Assembly: GCA_039821605.1 (NCBI GenBank)
Contig: JBCBNV010000004.1
Location: forward strand, 124,001-188,000
DNA: 64,000 nt
From: CALBPI01 sp039821605
Lineage (GTDB): Bacteria > Pseudomonadota > Gammaproteobacteria > Steroidobacterales > Woeseiaceae
Direction: 5' to 3'
This document shows positions 40,005-48,296 of the stretch, in pieces (position 1 is the stretch's first letter; each line of letters opens with the position of its first letter). Position numbers and translations under genes: made by a program. The notes under the pieces were generated by a model. That model searched no databases, was not told the origin of the DNA, and was given only the letters and a program-made list of their open reading frames with translations.

Positions 40005-42029
40005 ATGACCATAACAACACGCAGCTTGCCGCCGGCGGGCACCCAAACCACACGAGTCTGGCGACCCGTCCTGACGGCGCTCGGCGCCGCCGTGATTGCC
40101 GCCTGTGGCGGCGGTGGTGGCGGCGACGGTGGCACGCCACCACCCTCGGCGGGCAGCCCGCCCAGCGTATCCACGACCAACCAGATCGTCGTCAGCGCGG
40201 GCGACCCCGTCTCGCTGAGCGCTTCCGCAACCGATCCCGACGGCGATACGATCAGCTTCAGCTGGCGCCAGGACAGCGGTGCTTCTGTGGCCAACACCAC
40301 GGGCTTCGACTCGTCGAGCGCCAGCTTCACGGCCAATTCGGAGGTCGACACGCTGCAATTCACGGTGACGGCCACGGCCAACGGCCAGTCTGACAGCGAG
40401 ACGGTCTACGTGATCATCGTCGAGGACATCAGCACGGCCGTGTTTATCGACAAGGACGCCACGGGCACCCCCGACGGCTCGATCGACAACCCGTTTACGG
40501 AGCTGCGGTCGACCTTCGAGAACGCACCGAACGATTCGGACTTCTATATCCGCACGCCGGCATCGGGCGAGCGCTACGTGATCAACGGCGACAATGACTC
40601 GCTGCAGTCACTGGGCAGCGGCCAGAGCGTCTACGGCGGTTATGGTGCCGACTGGGTGCGTGATCCTGAACTCAACAAGACCCCCATCGACAGCGTGCGC
40701 GTGGGCGTCTACCACCTCAACGTTGCCGCGCCCACTGTAGTATCGGGCCTGGAAATCGACATTCAGGCGGTTGAAGGTGACAGCACCTCGGGCAGCCTGT
40801 TCGGTGTGCTCGGACAGGGCTCGGGCGCGGGCAGCTACACGGTCGCGGACAACAGTATCGTTGTCGACAGCGTCACAGCGCGTTCGAGCTCTGCGTCCAG
40901 CGCGCCTGTGGTTGGTGTCTACCTGACCAACCTGCCGACCGCCGCGGTGCGCGACAACACGATGGCGCTCGGTGACGGATCCCCCGCAACAGATCGCGGC
41001 GGCCGTACCTTGGACGCCGGTCGCGACGGTGTTCCCGGCGAAGACGCCCGTGTGGGAGACAACCAGACGGGCGGCGACCCGGGCGCATCATCGGGCGGTG
41101 GCTGGAACGGCGGTCGTGGCGGCGACGCGGGAACGACGTCATTCGAGCCTGGTGACGGCGGCGGCCGCGGATCGGGGCGCACCAGCCCCGTCGTTGTCAG
41201 TGGCGGTTCGGGTGGAACACTGGGCTCGGACGCGCTGGGCAACCGCAATGCGGGCGACGGTGCTGATGGTGACAATGGCCCCCGAGGCCCCGGCGGCAGC
41301 GGTGGTTCAGGCCGTGGATCCACGGGCCCGAATGGCGTGTACGCTGGCGTTCTTGGTGGACTCGGCAGCGATGGCTGGGCCGGCGGCGGCGGCGGTGGCG
41401 GTGGTGGCGGCAGCGCCGGCGCTGCAGGTGTCAATGGCGGTGCCGGCGGCGGTGGCGGCGAAGGCGGCGACGGTGGCTCTGGCGGCTTCGGCGGCGCGCA
41501 GGGTGGTGCCTCGATTGGCATTCATCTGGCGCGTGTCACCGCGAGCGACATCTCGGGCAACGACATCACCACGGGCAACGGGGCGACAGGCGGTCGCGGC
41601 GGTGCCGGGTCCGAAGGCGGATCCGGCGGGTCCGGCGGCCTGGGTGTTGCAGGTACCAACGGCCTCGGCGACAACGACGGTGGTCGCGGCGGCGACGGCG
41701 GTGCAGGCGGATCCGGCGGGTCCGGCGGCTTCGGTGGTAGTGGTGGCGGCGGTCCCGCGTTTGGCATCTTCTTCGGCGGTGACTCGGGTGGCGCGGTGAC
41801 GGGCAACACGATCACGACGGGGAACGGTGGCACGGGCGCCGCCGCGCGCGACAGCAACGAGTTGGCAAGCGCCGGTGAGGGTGGCTGGAGCGTCGGTATC
41901 TTTGATGCCGATACCGCAGACGGAATCGCTATCACGCAGTCGGGCAACACGTTCGCGATTGGTACGCCGGGCGCCAACGGCGCACCGTCGACGGGCACCG
42001 GCACGGCCATGGAGACCAATCTGCCGTAG
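40005..42029 (+). CDS. glycine-rich surface lipoprotein with beta-helix region
   Basis: 674 residues from ATG 40005 (GGGAGG 5 bases upstream). Signal and lipobox VLTALGAAVIAACGGG. Residues about 45-135 look like a cadherin- or Ig-like domain (DGDTISFSWRQDSGASVANT then TLQFTVTATANGQ). About 145-330 resembles a right-handed beta-helix (DKDATGTPDGSIDNPFTELR). About 330-620 is a Gly-rich block with GGxGG repeats, reminiscent of PE_PGRS/collagen-like sequence. It is followed by a terminator but lies directly upstream of the kinase/sigma pair and may be the output or sensor of that module. Confidence 0.8.
   Translation: MTITTRSLPPAGTQTTRVWRPVLTALGAAVIAACGGGGGGDGGTPPPSAGSPPSVSTTNQIVVSAGDPVSLSASATDPDGDTISFSWRQDSGASVANTTGFDSSSASFTANSEVDTLQFTVTATANGQSDSETVYVIIVEDISTAVFIDKDATGTPDGSIDNPFTELRSTFENAPNDSDFYIRTPASGERYVINGDNDSLQSLGSGQSVYGGYGADWVRDPELNKTPIDSVRVGVYHLNVAAPTVVSGLEIDIQAVEGDSTSGSLFGVLGQGSGAGSYTVADNSIVVDSVTARSSSASSAPVVGVYLTNLPTAAVRDNTMALGDGSPATDRGGRTLDAGRDGVPGEDARVGDNQTGGDPGASSGGGWNGGRGGDAGTTSFEPGDGGGRGSGRTSPVVVSGGSGGTLGSDALGNRNAGDGADGDNGPRGPGGSGGSGRGSTGPNGVYAGVLGGLGSDGWAGGGGGGGGGGSAGAAGVNGGAGGGGGEGGDGGSGGFGGAQGGASIGIHLARVTASDISGNDITTGNGATGGRGGAGSEGGSGGSGGLGVAGTNGLGDNDGGRGGDGGAGGSGGSGGFGGSGGGGPAFGIFFGGDSGGAVTGNTITTGNGGTGAAARDSNELASAGEGGWSVGIFDADTADGIAITQSGNTFAIGTPGANGAPSTGTGTAMETNLP
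41380..41760 (+). repeat. GC-rich Gly-codon repeat tract
   Basis: Tandem GGC/GGT codons. The block GGATCCGGCGGGTCCGGCGG occurs twice (near 41621 and 41709), and GGCGGCGGCGGTGGCGG-type runs near 41390. Such DNA is prone to slippage and recombination. Confidence 0.8.
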
Positions 42030-42055
42030 CACTGTTGTCGATGCGGCGATTCAGT

Positions 42056-42082
42056 GGCCGGCCCGGAAACGGGCCGGCCTTT
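42056..42082 (+). terminator. intrinsic terminator after the glycine-rich gene
   Basis: Perfect 9-bp stem GGCCGGCCC (42056-42064) / GGGCCGGCC (42071-42079), loop GGAAAC, then TTT. The T-tract is short but the stem is very stable. Confidence 0.75.
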
Positions 42083-42141
42083 GCCGCAGAATAGGTGGCG
42101 ACGGGCACACAGAGGCCTCGCCGTATTGGGAAAGTATTCGA

Positions 42142-44949
42142 ATGACCACAGACGAAAAGAGATGGCAGCGGCTGAACGACCTGTTGGCGCAGGCGCTCGA
42201 GCAACCTGCCGAGCAACGCAGGGCCTGGGTATCCAACGCGTGCGCGGGCGATTCGTCGCTCGAGGCAGAGCTTCTCGAGCTTCTTGACTTCGACCTCCGC
42301 CAGACGGGCGATCTGCGCGCGTCGATCGCGAGCGCCTCGGCGCGCGCCACGGACGCGCTTGTCGGCAGCGCCATCGGCGCCTACCGCATCACGGGCCGGA
42401 TCGCCGAGGGCGGCATGGGTGTGGTCTACGCGGGCCAGCGTGAGGGTGCGGACTTCGAGCAGCGCGTGGCCGTCAAGATCATGCACAGCCACCAGCTCGA
42501 TGACGTGGCGACGGCGCGCTTCGTCGCAGAACGGCGCATCCTCGCCACGCTGAGCCACCCCAATATCGCGAGCCTCATTGACGGTGGCATGACCGACGAG
42601 GGCCTGCCCTATATCGTCATGGAGTACGTCGAGGGCGAGAACATCGCTGACTACTGCGCGCGCCGCAAGCTCGACAATGAAAGCATCATCCGCCTTGTCA
42701 TCAATCTCTGCGGCGCCATTCAGTACGCGCACAACCAGCTCGTCATCCACCGCGACATCAAGCCTAGCAACATCCTTGTCGATGGCAACGGCGCGCCGCG
42801 CCTGCTCGACTTCGGGATCGCAAAACTGCTGGAGCGCGACGGAACCGACGGTCAGCAGACGCGCCCCGAGTGGCGCGCCGTCACGCCGCTCTACGCCAGT
42901 CCCGAGCAACTCGGCAACCAGCCGGTGAGCACGGCCGCCGACGTCTACGGTGTTGGCTTACTGCTCTACCGGCTGCTGACAGGGCGCCTGCCCTACACGC
43001 CCACGAGCGACCACCCGCGCGATGTGGAAAACGCGATCCTGTCGTCACCGGCCGAGCCGCCCAGCAGCGCGGTTACGCGCGCCGACGGCGCCGTGTCCAA
43101 GCAGTGGACGCAGCGGCAGCGACGTGCGCTGCGCGGTGACCTCGACACGATCCTGCTCAAGGCGCTGCGCAAGGAACCCGAGCGGCGCTACGCGACAGTC
43201 AACGCGCTTGCCGAGGACCTCGGCCGCTATCTCGAGCAGATGCCGATCCGCGCGCGTCGCGACACACTGGCCTATCGCGCGCGCAAGTTCGTCGCCCGCA
43301 ACCGCGTTCCTGTGACGTTGACCAGCCTGCTCGTGGCTTCTGCGGTTGGGCTCACGACGTTCTACACGGCACGCCTTGAAACCGAACGCGCGGTTGCACA
43401 GCAAACGGCCGACTTCTTTACCGACCTGTTTGTCGACACCAACCCTTATCGACGCAGCCGCGAAAACCTCACGGTCGCCGAGCTCGTGGATGTTGGTGCC
43501 GAGAAGGTCACCGAGGACACAACCCTCGCGCCGCTGGTGCGCGCGCGACTCCTGGGCACCATTGCGGTCGTGCTGAACTACGTGAGCGAGACCGAACGCG
43601 CCGAGCAGCTGATTACGGACTCTCTGTCGCTCTATGAACAAATCGGCGACAGCGAGGGGCGCGTCAGCGCGTTGCAGACGCTCGCGCAAACGCGCCTTCA
43701 GCAAGGTCGCTACGAGGACGGAATCAATTTGCTCGACGAGGCGATTGGTGTGGCCAAGGCAGAGTTCGGTGCGCGCTCGTTCAAGGTCGGGAGGCTCGCC
43801 TGTGACGCCTCTTACATGCAGTACCGAAATGGTGATTACGACGCTACCTACACCTTTGCGGCGACCGCGCTCGAAATCTACGAGGCGGAATTGGACCCCG
43901 ACGACTACCGAATGACCTGCCCCTATGGACAGCTCTCGACCTACCACCAGATCAAAGGGGAGACGCAGAAGGCGCTCGAGTACGAGCGGCGCATTCTCGA
44001 GGTCAAGACGCAACATCTGGGTCCTGATGATCTGCGGCTTGCGGCCACCCACCAATCGATCGGGATTGTGCTGACCGACATCGGCGACTACCGCGGTGCG
44101 GTTGACAGTTACCGCCAGGCGGTCAGTCTCTGGGACCGCGGCTCGGAAGGCAAAGCCCCGCAGTTGCCGCTGGCCCTGTACGGGCTCGCGCACACGACAG
44201 GGAAACTCGGGGACTTCGCGGAGTCGCACCGCCTGTTTCAGGAGCTTGTTGAGCTACAGGTCTCTCGCGCGGGTGAGGTTCATGACGTGGTCGCCTACTG
44301 GCTCAACGGCCACGGTGACATGCTGGCCAACATCGGTGCGACGGCGCTTGCCGATGAGGTGCTGCAACGCGCCTTGAATATTTACGAGTCAATTGGAAAG
44401 CCTGAAGGTCACTTCGACCGCAGCGTTACGCTCGTCGGTCTCGGTAAGGTCGCGCGTGATCGCGGTGATCTCGACACGGCCGAGCAGCTCATGCGGGAAG
44501 GGCTAGCAATTCGAGAAAACACCATCGGTGCGACGAATACGTTTACCCAGCTCAATCGCATCGATCTGGCCGACGTGTTGTACCGCCAGGGCCGCAACGC
44601 AGATGCGCGCGTTGCCTTCAATCAGGCGCTCGACGTGCTCGAGGCCAATGGTGACGGCGACCACCCGACGGCGGCGCAGGCGCTCACGGGGCTTGCCCGC
44701 ATCGCGCTCGCCGACGGCCGCTACGATGAGGCGATGCAACTGCTCGAGCGCTCGATCGAGATGACTGAGCCGGCCATCGGGCTCGATCATCTCGACAACG
44801 TCGATCGACAGCTGCTGCTGGCCGAGGCCCTCGACCAGAGTGGCGACGGCCGACGCGCGGGTGACATGCGCAGCGCCGCACGTGCGAAACGCGACGACAT
44901 CATGAGTCGTTGGCGTTCGTCGCTGGTGCGCGCAGGCGGAGACCCGTAG
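42142..44949 (+). CDS. membrane-anchored Ser/Thr protein kinase with TPRs
   Basis: 935 residues from ATG 42142. An acidic N-terminus (1-75) precedes the kinase domain (about 78-370): Gly loop GRIAEGGMGVVYAG, VAVKIM with catalytic Lys 112, HRDIKPSNILVD with Asp 205, DFGIAKLL and APE-like TPLYASPEQL. One transmembrane helix (about 390-410, VPVTLTSLLVASAVGL). The remaining 500 residues are tetratricopeptide repeats (for example ALEYERRILEVKTQHLGPDD), here on the periplasmic side. It is 65 bases upstream of the ECF sigma gene and likely phosphorylates it. Confidence 0.92.
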   Translation: MTTDEKRWQRLNDLLAQALEQPAEQRRAWVSNACAGDSSLEAELLELLDFDLRQTGDLRASIASASARATDALVGSAIGAYRITGRIAEGGMGVVYAGQREGADFEQRVAVKIMHSHQLDDVATARFVAERRILATLSHPNIASLIDGGMTDEGLPYIVMEYVEGENIADYCARRKLDNESIIRLVINLCGAIQYAHNQLVIHRDIKPSNILVDGNGAPRLLDFGIAKLLERDGTDGQQTRPEWRAVTPLYASPEQLGNQPVSTAADVYGVGLLLYRLLTGRLPYTPTSDHPRDVENAILSSPAEPPSSAVTRADGAVSKQWTQRQRRALRGDLDTILLKALRKEPERRYATVNALAEDLGRYLEQMPIRARRDTLAYRARKFVARNRVPVTLTSLLVASAVGLTTFYTARLETERAVAQQTADFFTDLFVDTNPYRRSRENLTVAELVDVGAEKVTEDTTLAPLVRARLLGTIAVVLNYVSETERAEQLITDSLSLYEQIGDSEGRVSALQTLAQTRLQQGRYEDGINLLDEAIGVAKAEFGARSFKVGRLACDASYMQYRNGDYDATYTFAATALEIYEAELDPDDYRMTCPYGQLSTYHQIKGETQKALEYERRILEVKTQHLGPDDLRLAATHQSIGIVLTDIGDYRGAVDSYRQAVSLWDRGSEGKAPQLPLALYGLAHTTGKLGDFAESHRLFQELVELQVSRAGEVHDVVAYWLNGHGDMLANIGATALADEVLQRALNIYESIGKPEGHFDRSVTLVGLGKVARDRGDLDTAEQLMREGLAIRENTIGATNTFTQLNRIDLADVLYRQGRNADARVAFNQALDVLEANGDGDHPTAAQALTGLARIALADGRYDEAMQLLERSIEMTEPAIGLDHLDNVDRQLLLAEALDQSGDGRRAGDMRSAARAKRDDIMSRWRSSLVRAGGDP

Positions 44950-45014
44950 CCCGAAATCTTGTGGCGTGACGCGATCGGCGGCGCCGCCGGGTGGCGGTTT
45001 GCTACGATCTCCAG

Positions 45015-45581
45015 ATGTCAGGGGCAAACGACATTACCCAGCTGCTCAACCGTTGGGCGGGTGGGGACGACGGCGCGCGCGATGCCGTGGCGCCGCTCAT
45101 CTACGACGAGCTCAAGCGGATTGCGCGCAACGTTTTTCGTGGCGAGAGCGCACGGCAGACACTGCAGCCGACGGCACTCGTACACGAAGCCTACGAGAAG
45201 CTCGTGGGCGTCGATGTCGAGTGGCAGGACCGGGGTCACTTTTTCGCGCTCGCGGCGCGCATGATGCGGCGGCTGCTTGTGAATCATGCCAACAGCCGGG
45301 TGGCGCAGAAGCGTGGTGGTGGCGCGCTGCGCGTCACGCTCAACGACGCCGTGCACGGCGTGCCGGACGCCGAGGAAGACGTGCTCGCGCTCGACGAAGC
45401 GCTCAATCGACTGGCCGAGCAGGATGCCCGGAAGGCCACTGTGCTCGAATTGCACTATTTCGGCGGACTGACGCAGCCCGAGATCGGTGAGGTACTCGAG
45501 ACCTCCGAGTCGACAGTGCGGCGCGAGTTCAAGCTCGCGCGTATCTGGCTCAAGAAGCTCATGAGCGACGCCGACAACTAA
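45015..45581 (+). CDS. ECF sigma factor of the kinase-linked (TIGR02999/ECF43-like) type
   Basis: 188 residues from ATG 45015. In region 2.2, where other ECFs carry the acidic DAED core-binding motif, this protein reads TLQPTALVHEAY, aligning Thr 53 with the Glu of DAED. Region 4 is seen in TVLELHYFGGLTQPEIGEVL and ETSESTVRREFKLARIWLKK. The closest studied model, EcfP of Vibrio parahaemolyticus, is activated by phosphorylation of a Thr at this place by its neighbouring kinase PknT. No anti-sigma gene is present. It follows the membrane kinase by 65 bases. Confidence 0.9.
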   Translation: MSGANDITQLLNRWAGGDDGARDAVAPLIYDELKRIARNVFRGESARQTLQPTALVHEAYEKLVGVDVEWQDRGHFFALAARMMRRLLVNHANSRVAQKRGGGALRVTLNDAVHGVPDAEEDVLALDEALNRLAEQDARKATVLELHYFGGLTQPEIGEVLETSESTVRREFKLARIWLKKLMSDADN

Positions 45582-45682
45582 TCGCCTCGTGCGGCTGAAA
45601 AAATCCACGCCGATGCGTACCATCGACTGACCGCGCGCAGGCCTGTGCGCCGCGCGCAACGCTGGGAGCCACCGAGTCTGCG

Positions 45683-46387
45683 ATGCAAACCTCTGACCTG
45701 ACGCCCCGTGAGTACTGGGCCGAGATCAAGCGCAACCCGAACCGGGCCAAGTTCGGCTTTGGCGAGAAGGCCGCGATCATCAACATCGATCTGCAGCGCG
45801 CCTACACGGACACCGAGACGTTTAAGACGGCCTACCAGACGGACCCGAATCAGCTCGACTACATCAACCGGCTGTCGGCGCTTGCACGGTCCAAGAACAT
45901 GCCCGTTATCTGGACCTACGTGGCCTACATGGACAGCGCCGACGATGCGGGCGCCTGGGGTACGCGGACCAACACGCCGGACTCGCTGCAGAACATTCGC
46001 GAGAACTCGGAACGCTCCGAGCTCGACCCGCGTCTCGACATTGATCGTGCCCGTGACGCTGTCATCAACAAGCGCATGGCCAGCGTGTTGCATGACACGC
46101 TGATCCCTTCGCTGCTCGTCTGGCACAAGGTGGACACCGTGATCCTCACGGGCGGCAGCACGTCGGGTTGCGTACGCGCGTCCTGCGTTGCGTCGCTGTC
46201 ACACGGCTACCGCACGATCATTCCCGAAGAGTGCGTGGCCGACAAGCATGAGATCCCGCACTTCGCGAACCTCTGTGACATGATGCTCAAGTACGCAGAT
46301 GTCGAGGATTTCGCGGCCGTCGAGGCCTGGCTGAAACAGCACCAGGGCTGCAAGCCGATTCGGGAGGCACGCGGCAGCCCGTTCTGA
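45683..46387 (+). CDS. isochorismatase-family cysteine amidohydrolase (N-carbamoylsarcosine amidase-like)
   Basis: 234 residues. The catalytic triad of this fold is visible: Asp in AAIINIDLQRAYTD, Lys in AVINKRMASV and Cys in ILTGGSTSGCVRASCVAS. The longer N-terminus and the family blocks resemble N-carbamoylsarcosine amidases and ureidoacrylate/biuret-type enzymes, which hydrolyse C-N bonds of amides and carbamoyl compounds. The same strand continues with two PuuE-like genes 37 bases further on, so it probably performs one step of a small amide/ureide pathway. Confidence 0.88.
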   Translation: MQTSDLTPREYWAEIKRNPNRAKFGFGEKAAIINIDLQRAYTDTETFKTAYQTDPNQLDYINRLSALARSKNMPVIWTYVAYMDSADDAGAWGTRTNTPDSLQNIRENSERSELDPRLDIDRARDAVINKRMASVLHDTLIPSLLVWHKVDTVILTGGSTSGCVRASCVASLSHGYRTIIPEECVADKHEIPHFANLCDMMLKYADVEDFAAVEAWLKQHQGCKPIREARGSPF

Positions 46388-46423
46388 CACCAACCTGTTG
46401 GCGCGCATTTTGGGGGGACGTCT

Positions 46424-47341
46424 ATGCGCTCAGACCCAGGCCTGTATGACTACTGGCCCTACGAGGATCGACCGAAAATCAGCTGGCCGGGTGGTGCGCG
46501 GGTTGCGTTCTGGGTCGCACCGAACATCGAATTCTACGAGCTCGACCCGGCCGTCAATCCGCACCGCAAGGCCTGGCCCAAACCCGTCCCGGATGTGCAC
46601 GGCTACGCCACGCGCGACTACGGCAACCGCGTCGGCCACATGCGGCTCATGAATCTGCTCGACAAGTACGGCGTGCGCGGCTCGATCTCGCTGTCAACGG
46701 CGCTCTGCGACCACCACCCCGAAATCATCGCCATGTGCCGCGACCGTGACTGGGAGTTCTTCAGCCACGGCATCTACAACACGCGCTACGTCTACGGCAT
46801 GAGCGAAGCGCAGGAACGCGAGGTGATCGAAGCCGCCATGGCGACAATCCTCGAACACGCAGGCAAGCCCTGCGCGGGCTACCTCGCGCCCGCGCTCACG
46901 CACACCGAGCACACGCTCGATCTGTTCGCTGAAGCCGGCGGCATCTACACCTGCGACTTGTTCCACGACGACCAGCCTACGCCCGTGCGCGTGCGCTCTG
47001 GCGAGAAGTTCATCTCGGTGCCTTACTCGCTCGAGATGAACGACACGATTGTCTACGTGGCCAACAAGATCGAGCCGCGGCGTTACGGCGAGATGCTCAA
47101 GGCCAACTTCGACCGGCTCTACGCCGAGGGCGCCGACAACCCCGTCGTGATGTGCATCCCGCTGCACGCCTACCAGGTCTCGCACCCACACCGGCTACGC
47201 GCCTTCGAGGAAGCGCTCGAGTACATCACGGGCCACAGCGAGGTCTGGGTGACCACGGGTCGCGAGATTGCCGAGCACTGGATCGCCAACCACTACGACG
47301 CGGCCGTCGCCGACATTGACGCGAGGGGAGCGACGGCATGA
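46424..47341 (+). CDS. polysaccharide-deacetylase-fold protein, PuuE-like (1)
   Basis: 305 residues, preceded by GGGGGGA 7 bases upstream. Conserved features of the PuuE/allantoinase-like branch: the RDYGNRVGHMRLMNLLDKYG block, SHGIYNTRYVYGM (His), GYLAPALTHTEHTLDLFAEA and LHAYQVSHPHRLRAFEEAL. Members of this branch often hydrolyse small cyclic amides rather than chitin. It overlaps the next gene by 4 bases and follows the isochorismatase gene, suggesting sequential ring opening and hydrolysis. Confidence 0.85.
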   Translation: MRSDPGLYDYWPYEDRPKISWPGGARVAFWVAPNIEFYELDPAVNPHRKAWPKPVPDVHGYATRDYGNRVGHMRLMNLLDKYGVRGSISLSTALCDHHPEIIAMCRDRDWEFFSHGIYNTRYVYGMSEAQEREVIEAAMATILEHAGKPCAGYLAPALTHTEHTLDLFAEAGGIYTCDLFHDDQPTPVRVRSGEKFISVPYSLEMNDTIVYVANKIEPRRYGEMLKANFDRLYAEGADNPVVMCIPLHAYQVSHPHRLRAFEEALEYITGHSEVWVTTGREIAEHWIANHYDAAVADIDARGATA

Positions 47342-48267
47342 GCCTCGACAGCGACTACCTGAAGTACCCGCGCCGCGGCTACGGCATGGACCACGACCAT
47401 TACGACTGGTCGATGCTTGCCGACCGCACACCTGTAACCTGGCCCGACAATAAGCCGCTGGCGCTCTGGGTCAATGTCGCGCTGCAGTTCTTCCCGCTCG
47501 ACCAGAAGGGTAAGCCGTTCCCGCCGCCGGGCGGCATGGTGACGGCGTACCCGGACCTGCGCCATTTCACGCTGCGCGACTACGGCAACCGCGTGGGCGT
47601 GTTCCGGATATTCAAGGCACTCGATAGGTTCGATGTGACCGCCAGTGTGGCCATGAGTGCCCGGCTTGCCGAACGCACGCCCTACCTGTTGCAGCGCGTC
47701 GTCGAGCGTGGCCATGAGCTGCTCTGCCACGGCTGGGATATGGACAGCCTGCACTACGGCGGTCTGGATGAAGCCGAAGAGCGCGAGCGCATCGCGCGGT
47801 CGCTCGAGGTGTTGCGCGGCGCGTCGGGCCAGTCGGTCAGAGGTTGGCTGAGCCCGGCCAAGAGTCAGAGCAAGAACACACCCGCGTTGCTCGTCGAGAA
47901 CGGCATCGAGTACATGTGCGACTGGATCAACGACGACCTGCCGTTCCCGTTCCGCACACCTGCGGGCGAGCTTACAGCCATGCCGCTGTCGACAGAGCTC
48001 GAGGACCGCTTCGTCATCATGGACAACGGGCACGCCGAGCTGGAATGGGCCGAGCAGGTTGAAGACGCCTGCGACTTCCTCATCGGCGAGGCCGAGAGCA
48101 CAGGCGGCGGACGCCTGCTGGCGCTCAGCATTCACCCCTGGATGCTGGGGCAACCGCACCGCATCCGTGCGCTCGAGCGCGTACTCGAACACATCACGCA
48201 ATCCGGTAAGGTCTGGAGCGCGGCACCCGGCGAGATTCTCGCGGCGTGGCGCGCGGCACAGGCCTGA
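47338..48267 (+). CDS. polysaccharide-deacetylase-fold protein, PuuE-like (2)
   Basis: 309 residues, homologous to the preceding protein. It shares RDYGNRVGVFRIFKALDRFD, CHGWDMDSLHYGGLDEAEER, GWLSPAKSQSKNTPALLVEN and LSIHPWMLGQPHRIRALERV. The start is ATGA-coupled to the upstream stop. Two distant paralogues side by side probably act as partners or on related substrates. No signal peptide, so both are cytoplasmic. Confidence 0.85.
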   Translation: MSLDSDYLKYPRRGYGMDHDHYDWSMLADRTPVTWPDNKPLALWVNVALQFFPLDQKGKPFPPPGGMVTAYPDLRHFTLRDYGNRVGVFRIFKALDRFDVTASVAMSARLAERTPYLLQRVVERGHELLCHGWDMDSLHYGGLDEAEERERIARSLEVLRGASGQSVRGWLSPAKSQSKNTPALLVENGIEYMCDWINDDLPFPFRTPAGELTAMPLSTELEDRFVIMDNGHAELEWAEQVEDACDFLIGEAESTGGGRLLALSIHPWMLGQPHRIRALERVLEHITQSGKVWSAAPGEILAAWRAAQA

Positions 48268-48296
48268 GCCCCGACAAGAAAGACAAAGGACACACC

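Noticed and set aside
41380..41760. CRISPR-like or tandem-repeat array
   Set aside because: The repeats are Gly codons within a coding frame with no regular spacers.
41307..42032. Minus-strand Ala/Thr-rich frame opposite the glycine-rich gene
   Set aside because: It is the reverse complement of GGC/GGT repeats; low complexity, no ribosome site.
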